Shown piece by piece: positions 6,843 through 14,006 of a stretch of DNA of 15,464 nt. The stretch spans positions 1 to 15,464 of the forward strand of contig JAEYTW010000655.1 of assembly GCA_023433835.1 (NCBI GenBank), written 5' to 3'. Position 1 is the first letter of the stretch. The number at the start of each line of letters is the position of its first letter. The stretch is from Pseudomonadota bacterium. GTDB taxonomy: Bacteria > Pseudomonadota > Alphaproteobacteria > Ferrovibrionales > Ferrovibrionaceae. The notes beneath the pieces are model-generated. The model had not been told where the DNA came from. It saw only the letters and a program-made list of their open reading frames with translations, and did no database searches. A program made the translations under genes and the position numbers.

Positions 6843-8081
6843 TCAGATCGGCTTGCCCTCGCTCGACGCCCAGTTCTTCATCAGGGTGTTGGAGGGCAGC
6901 GTTTCGTCGACCAGCTTCTTGGCCGTCTCGATGCCGGCGACCGGCAGCAGCTTCGGGTCGAGCAGGCCGATCTGGACGAGGACCGAGGCCTGGTCCCAGT
7001 AGATGTGCTCGTTGTAGAGCTTGTCGCCGCGGAAGCAGATGATGCCGACCAGCGGCACCTCGACATATTTGCCGGTGGGCGGCACGCCCGGCAGCATCCA
7101 GTCGATCTCGCGCGTATGGGTGAAGCAGAACAGCATCTCGTCGACCAGGCGATCGGTGCCGATGGTGCGCGAGATCGGGATCAGCCTGGTATCCTCGGGG
7201 TTCGAGTTGACGAAGTGATGGGTGTAGAAGCGCTTCAGATGGTCGTGGCCGACCCCGCCGGTCATCGTGGGCACGTGATTGACGTAGGGCTCGGCCACCA
7301 TCGTCGCCATCGTCTCGTTGACGTCGCGTACCGCGAATTCGTAGTAGCAGTGCATGTCCCAGAGATGGCTGAGGTCGTATTTGGGGCCGAGCACCTTGCG
7401 CAGCAGCGCCAGCGAGCGCGAATAGGCCATCAGCGTCGCCGGCTTGTCGAAATGCGGCCGCTCGGGCGTGGCGAAGGCATGATCGCAACCCGGATAGACG
7501 TAGATCTCGACCTCGGGCCGGCCGGCGAAGGCCGCCTTGATCGCTTCCTGCGCCGCGGGCAGACAGTAGCCATCCTTTTCGGCGATGTGGATGACGACAG
7601 GGCACTTGATGTCGGCAGCCAGGTTCAGATCCTGCTCGATGCCGACGCCGTAGTAGCTGATCGCGCAATCGACGCCGGCGCGGGCCGCGGCGAGATAGGC
7701 GAGCTTGCCGCCCAGGCAGTAGCCCAGCACGCCGACGCCGCCAGCCTGTTCGGGCCGGGCGCGCAGCGCGCCGACGGTCGCGGCGATGTCATCGACCGCA
7801 CGGCCGACGTCGAGGCGCTGGTAGAGGTCGATCGCCTTGCCGAAGTCGGCTTCGCCGTAGCCCAGCACCACGCCCGGTTCCAGCCGCCAGAACAGGTCGG
7901 GCACCAGCACGACATAACCTTCCTCGGCATAGCGGTCGGCCATCGCCTTCATGTAGCCGTTGATGCCGAAGATCTCCTGGGCCAGCACGAGGCCCGGGCC
8001 GGAGCCCTTGGCCGGCTTGGCCATGTAGGCCTTGAAGCTGCCGCCGTCGGCCGCGGTGATGTCGATATAGCTGCCGCTCAT
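6843..8081 (-). CDS. Dienelactone hydrolase fused to an NTF2/SnoaL-like domain
   Basis: This 412-residue protein has two parts. Residues 1 to about 232 are an alpha/beta hydrolase of the dienelactone hydrolase family, with nucleophile Cys122 in GYCLGG, Asp170 in AEKDGYC, His201 in GCDHAF and the partner Glu36 in LAQEIFG. All expected catalytic residues are present. Residues about 236-400 form an NTF2/SnoaL-like cone domain (FYTHHFVNSNP, ISRTIGTD, FTHTREIDWMLPG, EHIYWDQASVLVQIGLLDP), usually a separate protein. The frame stays open upstream to 8495, but the start is ATG 8081, which has GAGGGAGAG (8087-8095) in front and begins directly with the hydrolase fold. It is the last gene of the minus-strand operon, 26 bases after the dehydrogenase gene. 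It probably cleaves an ester or lactone intermediate; the substrate is unknown. Its end is 4 bases from the end of convergent luxR. Confidence 0.9.
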   Translation of the reverse strand: MSGSYIDITAADGGSFKAYMAKPAKGSGPGLVLAQEIFGINGYMKAMADRYAEEGYVVLVPDLFWRLEPGVVLGYGEADFGKAIDLYQRLDVGRAVDDIAATVGALRARPEQAGGVGVLGYCLGGKLAYLAAARAGVDCAISYYGVGIEQDLNLAADIKCPVVIHIAEKDGYCLPAAQEAIKAAFAGRPEVEIYVYPGCDHAFATPERPHFDKPATLMAYSRSLALLRKVLGPKYDLSHLWDMHCYYEFAVRDVNETMATMVAEPYVNHVPTMTGGVGHDHLKRFYTHHFVNSNPEDTRLIPISRTIGTDRLVDEMLFCFTHTREIDWMLPGVPPTGKYVEVPLVGIICFRGDKLYNEHIYWDQASVLVQIGLLDPKLLPVAGIETAKKLVDETLPSNTLMKNWASSEGKPI

Positions 8082-8086
8082 GGTCG

Positions 8087-8095
8087 CTCTCCCTC
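8087..8095 (-). promoter_or_regulatory. Ribosome binding site fixing the start of the hydrolase fusion
   Basis: Read on the minus strand this is GAGGGAGAG, 5 bases before the ATG at 8081. It decides against the much longer upstream reading of the same frame, which crosses the end of the dehydrogenase gene. Confidence 0.65.
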
Positions 8096-8107
8096 GATAA
8101 AATACTT

Positions 8108-8827
8108 TCAGAGATAGTTGGCCAATTCCGCCCGGATCGCCGCCCGGTCGCCGATCAGCCCGGCGGCCATGCCGCCGGCCATGTCGCCGGGATAGATCTC
8201 GTCGATGCCCTGCTCGACCGCATCGAGCGCGGCGTTGGCGACGAAGGAAGGCGGCATCTTGGGCGGCGGATAATCCTTCATCATGTCGGTGTCGGTGACG
8301 CCGGGCAGCACGGCCAGGACGGCGACGTTCCTGGCCTTGAGCTCGGCGCGGATGCCGTCGGTCATGCGGTAGCCCGCCGCCTTGGACGCGCATAGCGAGC
8401 CCATTGCCGGCAGGGTGATGCGGGCCAGTACCGACAGGACGTTGACGATGGCGCCGCCACCATGGCCGGCAATGATCGGGGCGAAGGCGCGGCACATCGC
8501 CAGCGTGCCGAAGTAGTTCGTCTCCATCTCGGCCCGTGCCGCGGCATCGTCGGTCTGGTCGAGGAAGCGCTGGACGCGGTTGATGCCGGCGTTGTTGATC
8601 AGGAGCGTGACGTCGTTGGCGCCGATCGCCGCCTCGGCCACCGCGCTCGGGTCGGTGATGTCGAGGGCCACGACCTCGACCGGGCCCGCCGGCGCGTGAT
8701 AGCCGGCGGGATCGCGCATGGCTGCGTAGATGCGGCGGGCGCCGCGGGCGGCCAGCGCGCTGACGAATTCCCTGCCGATGCCGCGGTTGGCACCGGTCAC
8801 CAAAGCGACGCTGTCCTTGATCTGCAT
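8108..8827 (-). CDS. Short-chain dehydrogenase/reductase (SDR) with the catalytic Tyr replaced by Leu
   Basis: This 239-residue cytoplasmic Rossmann-fold protein has the nucleotide-binding motif TGANRGIG (11-18), NNAG (78-81), structural Asn104 and Ser132 (NVLSVLA). Arg38 after the second strand suggests NADP(H). The active-site block reads PAMGSLCASKAAG: Lys149 is present and lies 17 residues after Ser132, but position 145, where the classical SDR has Tyr (YxxxK), is Leu, encoded by CTA. The protein may therefore bind the cofactor without normal oxidoreductase activity, or use another acid. No frame disruption is seen, so it is not an obvious pseudogene. It starts 4 bases after the stop of the upstream ATPase gene and precedes the hydrolase fusion, which supports a joint role in metabolising the compound imported by the peptide-type transporter. 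Confidence 0.9.
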   Translation of the reverse strand: MQIKDSVALVTGANRGIGREFVSALAARGARRIYAAMRDPAGYHAPAGPVEVVALDITDPSAVAEAAIGANDVTLLINNAGINRVQRFLDQTDDAAARAEMETNYFGTLAMCRAFAPIIAGHGGGAIVNVLSVLARITLPAMGSLCASKAAGYRMTDGIRAELKARNVAVLAVLPGVTDTDMMKDYPPPKMPPSFVANAALDAVEQGIDEIYPGDMAGGMAAGLIGDRAAIRAELANYL

Positions 8828-8831
8828 GACG

Positions 8832-9656
8832 TCAGGCCTCTTCCATGGCTTCGGGGTTGTCGAGCCAGCCGTCGTCGATCTCGGGCAACGGGATCGCGCG
8901 GATCAGCCGGCGGGTATAAGGGTGCCGCGGGTTGTCGAATATCTCACCGCAGGGCCCGTCCTCGACGATACGCCCCTGCAGCATCACCGCAACTCGGTCG
9001 CACAGCACGCGCACCACCGACAGGTCGTGGGCGATGAAGGCCAGCGCCAGGCCCATCTCGCGCGCCAGGTCGCGCAGCAGGATCAGGATCTGGGCCTGGG
9101 TCGAGACGTCGAGGCCGGAGACGATCTCGTCGGCCAGGATGAACGCGGGCTCGGTGACGATGGCACGCGCGATGCCGACCCGCTGGCGCTGGCCGCCCGA
9201 CAGCTGATGCGGATAGCGCCCGGCGAAATCGGGGCCGAGGCCGGCACGGGCCAGCGCGGTCATGACTTTTGTGCCGTCGTCCGGCACGCCGGCAGCCGCC
9301 AGCGGCGCGGCCACGATGTCGCGCACGCGCCTGCGGGGATTGAGGCTCGACAGCGGGTTCTGGAAGATCATCTGCAGGCGCGGCCTCAGAGGGCGCAGCA
9401 CGTCCTCGCCGCAGGTGGCGATGTCCTGCCCGTCGAAGACCAGCGTGCCGGCCGTAGGGCGCAGCAGGCGGATCAGGACACGGCCGAGCGTGGTCTTGCC
9501 CGAGCCGGATTCGCCGACGATGCCGACCGCCTCGCCCGGCGCGACCGCGAAGTCGACGCCTTTCAGGATTTCGATCGGCCGGCTGGGGCGGAGCAACGAG
9601 CCGGGCCGCCCGCGATCGGGCAGCGACAGGCGGAGGCCGCGCGCCTCGATCAGCAT
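8832..9656 (-). CDS. Peptide-type ABC transporter ATPase (DppF/OppF-like)
   Basis: This 274-residue cytoplasmic ATPase powers the peptide/nickel-type importer of this operon. Walker A is GESGSGKT (48-55), the Q-loop is IFQNPLSSLNP (97-107), the signature is LSGGQRQ (152-158) and the switch is His210. Walker B and D-loop read ILADEIVSGLD (173-183): the catalytic Glu177 is kept, but the usual Pro after it is Ile and the usual Ala is Gly. The end (NPRHPYTRRLI) matches the start of the oligopeptide-transporter C-terminal extension, but the protein stops soon after. At 274 residues it is shorter than DppF/OppF proteins of about 320-330 and lacks their terminal cysteine region. The ATG overlaps the preceding ATPase gene by 7 bases. 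Confidence 0.93.
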   Translation of the reverse strand: MLIEARGLRLSLPDRGRPGSLLRPSRPIEILKGVDFAVAPGEAVGIVGESGSGKTTLGRVLIRLLRPTAGTLVFDGQDIATCGEDVLRPLRPRLQMIFQNPLSSLNPRRRVRDIVAAPLAAAGVPDDGTKVMTALARAGLGPDFAGRYPHQLSGGQRQRVGIARAIVTEPAFILADEIVSGLDVSTQAQILILLRDLAREMGLALAFIAHDLSVVRVLCDRVAVMLQGRIVEDGPCGEIFDNPRHPYTRRLIRAIPLPEIDDGWLDNPEAMEEA

Positions 9657-10516
9657 GGCCGCCCCGCGTCGAAGGCGCGCGCCGCAGCCGATATCTCGGC
9701 CAGCACCGCGGCCGGCACGGGCGCCAGGGTCTCGACCGGCCGGTCGTAGCGCGGGGTGGCGGCGAACAGGGCGCGGGTGAAATCGTGAGCCGGGGCCGCC
9801 ATGACGTCGGCAACCGCGCCCTGCTCCAGCACCATGCCCTCGTGCATCACCGACATGCGGCCGCAGATCTTGGCGACGACGCCGAGGTCGTGGGTGACGA
9901 ACAGGATGGCAGTGCCATGGCGGCGCTGCAGCCCGCGGATGAGCCGCAGGATCTGCTGCTGCACGGTGACGTCGAGCGCGGTGGTCGGCTCGTCGGCGAT
10001 GATCAGCCGGGGTTCGCAGGCAAAGGAGATGGCGATCAGCACGCGCTGGCGCATGCCGCCCGACAGTTCGTGCGGATAGCGGCGCAGGACCAGTTCCGGT
10101 TCGCGGATGCGGACTTCGTTGAGCAGGCCGAGCGCCCGATCGCGCGCCGCGGCAGCCGAAAGGCCAAGATGCAACCGCATCACGTCGGTCATCTGCGCCT
10201 CGATCCGCCGCGACGGGTTCAGCGCCGACAACGGATCCTGCGGGATCAGCGCGATGTCGCGGCCCAGCAGGCGGCGATAGCCGCGCTCGTCCAGTCCGAC
10301 GAGATCGCGCCCCTGGAAGCGGATCGCGCCCGCGGTCAGGCGCACGGCGGCGGGCAGGATGCCGAGCACGGCGCGGGCGACCATCGACTTGCCCGCCCCG
10401 CTCATGCCGACCAGGCCGTGGACCTCGCCCTCGCCGATCGCCAGCGACACGTCGCGCAGCACCGGCCGGCCGCCGCGCAGGGCCGCATTGAGGCCGGCTA
10501 TCTCCAGCACCGTCAT
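9650..10516 (-). CDS. Peptide-type ABC transporter ATPase (DppD/OppD-like)
   Basis: This 288-residue partner ATPase has Walker A GMSGAGKS (37-44), Q-loop IPQDPLSALNP (91-101), signature LSGGMRQ (151-157), Walker B and D-loop LIIADEPTTALD (171-182) and His209. All catalytic elements are canonical. After the PAHDFTRALFAATP segment (242-255), which matches the start of the family's C-terminal extension, the sequence ends in an Ala-rich tail without the usual conserved cysteines, so the extension is truncated as in the neighbouring ATPase. The start ATG overlaps the stop of the upstream permease gene as ATGA, and the end overlaps the next ATPase gene by 7 bases. The two ATPases form the heterodimer expected for this transporter family. 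Confidence 0.93.
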   Translation of the reverse strand: MTVLEIAGLNAALRGGRPVLRDVSLAIGEGEVHGLVGMSGAGKSMVARAVLGILPAAVRLTAGAIRFQGRDLVGLDERGYRRLLGRDIALIPQDPLSALNPSRRIEAQMTDVMRLHLGLSAAAARDRALGLLNEVRIREPELVLRRYPHELSGGMRQRVLIAISFACEPRLIIADEPTTALDVTVQQQILRLIRGLQRRHGTAILFVTHDLGVVAKICGRMSVMHEGMVLEQGAVADVMAAPAHDFTRALFAATPRYDRPVETLAPVPAAVLAEISAAARAFDAGRPC

Positions 10517-11328
10517 CGCAGCACCGGGTCGAGCTCGGCCTTCAGGCCATCGCCAAGCAGGTTGAGGCCGAGCACCAGCGCCAGCAACGCGGCCATCGGC
10601 AAGGCCATGATCCAGGGTGCCTGGTAGATCACCTGCCGCCCCTCGGCGATCATGCCGCCCCAGGTCGGCACGTCCGACGACAGCGAGAGGCCGACGAAGG
10701 ACAGGATCGCCTCGACGATCACCGCGATGCCCATCTCGAGCGTCAGCAGCACGACGAACAGCGGCAGCACGTTGGGCAGGATCTCGCGCACCAGGATCGC
10801 ACCGGGCCGCAGCCCGCCGACGATGGCGGCGTCGACGTAATCCATATGCCGCTGCTTCAGCGTCTCGGCGCGCACGACGCGGGCAAAGCGCGTCCAGTCG
10901 ATGACGACGATGGCGACGATCACCGAATGCAACCCGGTGCCGAGCAGCGCGACCAGGATGACCGACAGCAGCACCGGCGGGAACGACGACCAGATATCGA
11001 CGGCGCGCGAGATCAGCAGGTCGGCCCAGCCGCCGAGATAACCCGCCGCCAGGCCGAGCGTCGTGCCGAGCAGCGCGGTCAGCACGCCGGCCACCAGGGC
11101 GACGGCCAGCGCGACCCGCGCGCCATGGATCAGCCGCGAGAGGATGTCGCGCCCGAGGCTGTCGGTGCCCAGCAGATGCTGCGCCGACGGCGGCTCCAGC
11201 TGCAGCATCAGATCCTGCTCCAGCGGATCGGCCGGGCTGAACCAGCCGGCACCGAGGGCCGCGACGATGAAGACGAGGACGACGAAACCGCCCAGCACGA
11301 CACGCCAGTTGGTAAGGAGGCGGGTCAC
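10513..11328 (-). CDS. Peptide-type ABC transporter permease (DppC/OppC-like)
   Basis: This 271-residue inner-membrane channel subunit has an N-terminal helix (residues about 10-30), then LLGTDSLGRDILSRLIHGAR (about 52-71), a hallmark of DppC-like proteins. Further helices and the cytoplasmic EAA loop around DYVDAAIVGGLRPGAILVRE (about 163-182) follow; the loop contacts the ATPases. The end has SFVGLSLSSDVPTWGGMIAEGR-type family residues (about 210-231) and a last helix. Translation begins at GTG 11328, preceded by GGCGGAG seven bases upstream on the minus strand, 27 bases after the stop of the DppB-like gene. It overlaps the ATPase gene that follows by 4 bases. Confidence 0.93.
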   Translation of the reverse strand: MTRLLTNWRVVLGGFVVLVFIVAALGAGWFSPADPLEQDLMLQLEPPSAQHLLGTDSLGRDILSRLIHGARVALAVALVAGVLTALLGTTLGLAAGYLGGWADLLISRAVDIWSSFPPVLLSVILVALLGTGLHSVIVAIVVIDWTRFARVVRAETLKQRHMDYVDAAIVGGLRPGAILVREILPNVLPLFVVLLTLEMGIAVIVEAILSFVGLSLSSDVPTWGGMIAEGRQVIYQAPWIMALPMAALLALVLGLNLLGDGLKAELDPVLR

Positions 11329-11355
11329 GCGCGTGCTCCGCCGCCGCTTATGACG

Positions 11356-12363
11356 CTAACCATGACGCAGCTTCGGATTGAGGGCGGCATAGATCAGGTC
11401 CAGCCCGAGATTGATGACGATGAACATCAGCGCGAAGACCAGGATCAAGCCCTGGATCAGCGGCAGGTCGCGATTGACGACGGCGTCGATCGCGAGGTTG
11501 CCGATCCCGGGGAAGGAGAAGATCTTCTCGATCAGCACCGTGCCGCCGACGAGAAACGTGAACTGCACCCCGGTCAGGCTGACTGCCGGGATCGCGGCAT
11601 TGCGCAAGGCTTCGCCGAGGATGATGCGCCAGCGCGAGAACCCCTTGACGCGGGCGAGCATCACGTAGTCCTGCAGCATCTCCTCGGCCAGTGACGACTT
11701 CAGCACCCGGGCGATCATCGCCGCCAGCGGCAGCGCCAAAGCGAGTGCCGGCAGGATCAGATGCGCCAGCAGGTCGCCGGCCACGGCAAGCCGGCCGCGC
11801 AACACGGCCTCGGCCAGATAGAAGCGCGTGACGAAGCCGGGATCGGCCGAGGGATCGAGGCGGCCGGAAATCGGGAACAGCGGCGCCAGCACGCCGAAGG
11901 CGAGCATCAATAGCAAGGCCCAGATGAAGTCGGGCACCGACAGCGCGAAACCGGTCGCGGCATCGGTCGCCGCCTCGCCCAGCCGCCCGCGATGGCGCAC
12001 GCCGAAGACGGCGAGCGCGGTGCCCAGCGCCACGGCGATGACGGTCGCAAGCAGCGCCAGTTCCAATGTGGCCGGCAGGCGGGCCAGCACCAGCGACATC
12101 ACCGACTGGCGCAGCGAGATCGAGGTGCCGAAATCGCCGGCCAGCGCCCGCCCGGCCCAGATCACGAACTGTTCCGGGATCGCGCGGTCGAGGCCGTAGA
12201 GGCCGCGCAACCGGGCGATGTCGTCGGCCGAGGCGCCGGGGGCGATCATCATCGCGATCGGATCCCCGGGCACCACCCGGACCAGCACGAACACCAGCAC
12301 GGCCACGCCGACGAGCGTAGGCAGCGCCTGCAGCAGGCGCGACAGAACCTGACGGAGGATCAT
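11356..12363 (-). CDS. Peptide-type ABC transporter permease (DppB/OppB-like)
   Basis: This 335-residue inner-membrane channel subunit pairs with the DppC-like permease. The N-terminal block (LQALPTLVGVAVLVFVLVRV, then PGDPI) is typical of DppB, followed by the periplasmic stretch LRGLYGLDRAIPEQF (about 53-67). The EAA-type cytoplasmic loop (DYVMLARVKGFSRWRIILGE, about 230-249) is followed by family residues such as GGTVLIEKIFSFPGIG. The ATG at 12363 lies 12 bases after the stop of the binding-protein gene, with only a weak ribosome site, so translation may be coupled. The membrane segments and full length indicate an intact subunit. Confidence 0.93.
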   Translation of the reverse strand: MILRQVLSRLLQALPTLVGVAVLVFVLVRVVPGDPIAMMIAPGASADDIARLRGLYGLDRAIPEQFVIWAGRALAGDFGTSISLRQSVMSLVLARLPATLELALLATVIAVALGTALAVFGVRHRGRLGEAATDAATGFALSVPDFIWALLLMLAFGVLAPLFPISGRLDPSADPGFVTRFYLAEAVLRGRLAVAGDLLAHLILPALALALPLAAMIARVLKSSLAEEMLQDYVMLARVKGFSRWRIILGEALRNAAIPAVSLTGVQFTFLVGGTVLIEKIFSFPGIGNLAIDAVVNRDLPLIQGLILVFALMFIVINLGLDLIYAALNPKLRHG

Positions 12364-12375
12364 GGCGGCCCGATA

Positions 12376-13905
12376 TCAGGCCGTCTTGATCGCCTGCGGT
12401 TGCAGCGAGCCCGAGACATAGGGCGTCACCGTCAGCGTATCGCGGAACACGATCGGCTGGACGTATTGCAGGAGCGGGATGACCAGGCCGTTCTCGGCGA
12501 TGTAGCGGTCGACCGCCTTGTAGCCGGCGATCCGCCTGGCCTCGTCCTTCTCGCCCCACAGGGGTCCGATGCGCTCGACCGTGTCCTGGCCCTTCCAGGC
12601 GCAATGCGGCGACGGGCCGAACATCGCGAAGCCGGTCGAGGTCGAGGGATCGCCGATCGAGTTGCCCCAGTTGTAGAACGCGGCCGGGGCCAGCTTGTGG
12701 GCGGCGCGCAGTTCATAGTGTTTGGCAATCTCGTAGACCTCGATGTCGGCCTCGATGCCGATGCGCCGCCACATGCCGACGATGGCCTGGACCATCTCGT
12801 AATCCTTGGGCTTGAAGCCGCGCGTGGTCTGGATCTTGAACTTGACCGGCTTTTCCTTCGAGAAGCCGGCTTCCTTCAGCATGGCTTCGGCCTTGGCCGG
12901 GTCGTAGGGCACCTTGATCGAGGCGTCGTAGGCTTCGTATTCCGGGGTCTGCAGCGTGTCGAGCGGCACGCCGTAGCCGCGGAGCAGGCGGTCGACCAGC
13001 GCCTTCTTGTCGATCGAGGTGGCGGCAGCCAGGCGCACCCGCTTGTCCAGCATCGGCTCGACATCGGTGATGAAGATCATGCCGATGTCGGAGACCGGGG
13101 TGGCGACACCCTTCAGGCCCTTCTTGGCCTTCAGGCGATCGTATTCCTCATAGGGAATTTCCAGCGTCACGTCGGCCGCGCCGCTCTCGATCTCGGCGAC
13201 GCGGGCCGAGGCGTCGGTGACGAACTTGAAGATCACGGTCTCGATCACCGGCTTGCCGCCCCAATAGTTGGGGTTGGCCTTCAGCCGCAGGAACGCATTG
13301 CGCTCGAACTGGTCGACCATGTAGGGGCCGGTGCCGACCGGCTTCTGCTCGAAACCCTCGGGCCCGACCTTGGTGTAGTAGGCCTTGGGCAGCACGTAGC
13401 CGGTGAGGAACGCCATCCACTTGAACAGCGTCGGCTCGAATTCCTTCACGTCGGCGGTGACGCGCTGGCCGTCGATGGCGAAGTTGCCGATCTTGGCCCA
13501 GACGAACTGGATCGGGTTCCCGGTCTCCGCCTTGCCGGCACGCTCGAGCGACCAGACCACGTCCTCGGGCGTGAAGGGCGAGCCGTCATGCCAGGTCACG
13601 CCCTTGCGCACGTCGAGGAAGATCTTGGTCTTGTCGTCGTTCCAGCTCCATTTCTCGATCAGCCCGCCGGTGAACGACAGGTCCGGCTTCTGGCCGATGT
13701 ACTGGTCGAACACGCTCTGATACAGCGCCTGGATCGTCGGGTTGACGGCGGAGGGGCCGACGGTCGGGTCCCAGGAAGGGAGATTGACGTTGAAGGCGAT
13801 GGTCAACGGCCGGCCTTGTGCGCCCGCCGTACCGAAACCGCCCAATGAGCCCGCCGCCGTCAAGGCGAGCCCGCCGACTACCAGACCTCTGCGTGTCAGT
13901 TGCAT
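12376..13905 (-). CDS. Peptide-type ABC transporter substrate-binding protein (SBP_bac_5 family)
   Basis: This 509-residue periplasmic protein has a Tat-like signal (LTRRGLVVGGLALTAAG, residues 3-19) with likely cleavage after AGA near residue 29. The mature part has the DppA/OppA fold; the family hallmark WSWNDDKTKIFLDVRKG (about 86-102) leads into VTWHDGSPFTPEDVVWSLERA. A full-length C-terminal lobe follows. It captures the ligand for the two permeases and two ATPases encoded just downstream. The ligand may be a peptide, but this family also carries opines, sugars, nickel and other small molecules, so I do not name one. GGGGGCG precedes the ATG. It is the first gene of the operon and is transcribed away from the MarR-type gene, with the inverted repeat in the shared 101-base gap. 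Confidence 0.94.
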   Translation of the reverse strand: MQLTRRGLVVGGLALTAAGSLGGFGTAGAQGRPLTIAFNVNLPSWDPTVGPSAVNPTIQALYQSVFDQYIGQKPDLSFTGGLIEKWSWNDDKTKIFLDVRKGVTWHDGSPFTPEDVVWSLERAGKAETGNPIQFVWAKIGNFAIDGQRVTADVKEFEPTLFKWMAFLTGYVLPKAYYTKVGPEGFEQKPVGTGPYMVDQFERNAFLRLKANPNYWGGKPVIETVIFKFVTDASARVAEIESGAADVTLEIPYEEYDRLKAKKGLKGVATPVSDIGMIFITDVEPMLDKRVRLAAATSIDKKALVDRLLRGYGVPLDTLQTPEYEAYDASIKVPYDPAKAEAMLKEAGFSKEKPVKFKIQTTRGFKPKDYEMVQAIVGMWRRIGIEADIEVYEIAKHYELRAAHKLAPAAFYNWGNSIGDPSTSTGFAMFGPSPHCAWKGQDTVERIGPLWGEKDEARRIAGYKAVDRYIAENGLVIPLLQYVQPIVFRDTLTVTPYVSGSLQPQAIKTA

Positions 13906-13938
13906 GTCGCGCCCCCGTTATGTCGTTTTCTGACCCGA

Positions 13939-13968
13939 AGCCTAGCGCCGACTTTCCGAGAATTTCAA
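13939..13968 (-). promoter_or_regulatory. Candidate promoter of the peptide-type transporter operon
   Basis: On the minus strand TTGAAA (13968-13963, -35-like, five of six consensus bases) and TAGGCT (13944-13939, -10-like) are 18 bases apart. The -10 ends 33 bases before the ATG at 13905. The -35 lies inside the left arm of the inverted repeat, so a protein bound there should block RNA polymerase. Confidence 0.4.
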
Positions 13969-13990
13969 ATAGAATTTTTATTTGAAATTC
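13960..13990. promoter_or_regulatory. Perfect inverted repeat, probable MarR-type operator
   Basis: GAATTTCAAATA (13960-13971) and TATTTGAAATTC (13979-13990) are perfect 12-base inverted arms around the 7-base spacer GAATTTT. The block is strongly AT-rich in otherwise GC-rich DNA. It lies between the divergent binding-protein and marR genes. It covers the candidate -35 of the minus-strand operon and the candidate -10 (TAGAAT, 13970-13975) of marR. Dyad operators in a shared divergent promoter are typical of MarR-family autoregulation. That this regulator binds here is an inference. Confidence 0.7.
13970..13975 (+). promoter_or_regulatory. Candidate -10 element of the marR-type gene
   Basis: TAGAAT matches the -10 consensus at five of six positions and sits in the middle of the inverted repeat, 31 bases before the ATG at 14007. 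The possible -35 (CCGACT, 13948-13953, 16 bases upstream) is weak. Confidence 0.35.
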
Positions 13991-14006
13991 GTTATTAGGG
14001 ATTCCC

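Noticed and set aside
7005..8117. 370-residue + strand frame over the hydrolase fusion
   Set aside because: Its composition is typical of an antisense shadow, and the minus-strand protein has all catalytic residues.
8082..8495. N-terminal extension of the dienelactone hydrolase fusion
   Set aside because: It is an out-of-frame reading of the SDR gene. The ATG at 8081 has a good ribosome site and begins directly with the hydrolase fold.
11992..13848. 618-residue open frame on the + strand opposite the peptide-binding protein gene
   Set aside because: The translation is rich in Arg, Gly, His and Asp with no domain signal, and no ribosome site suits it. The minus strand encodes a full SBP_bac_5 protein. 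In GC-rich DNA the opposite strand often stays open.
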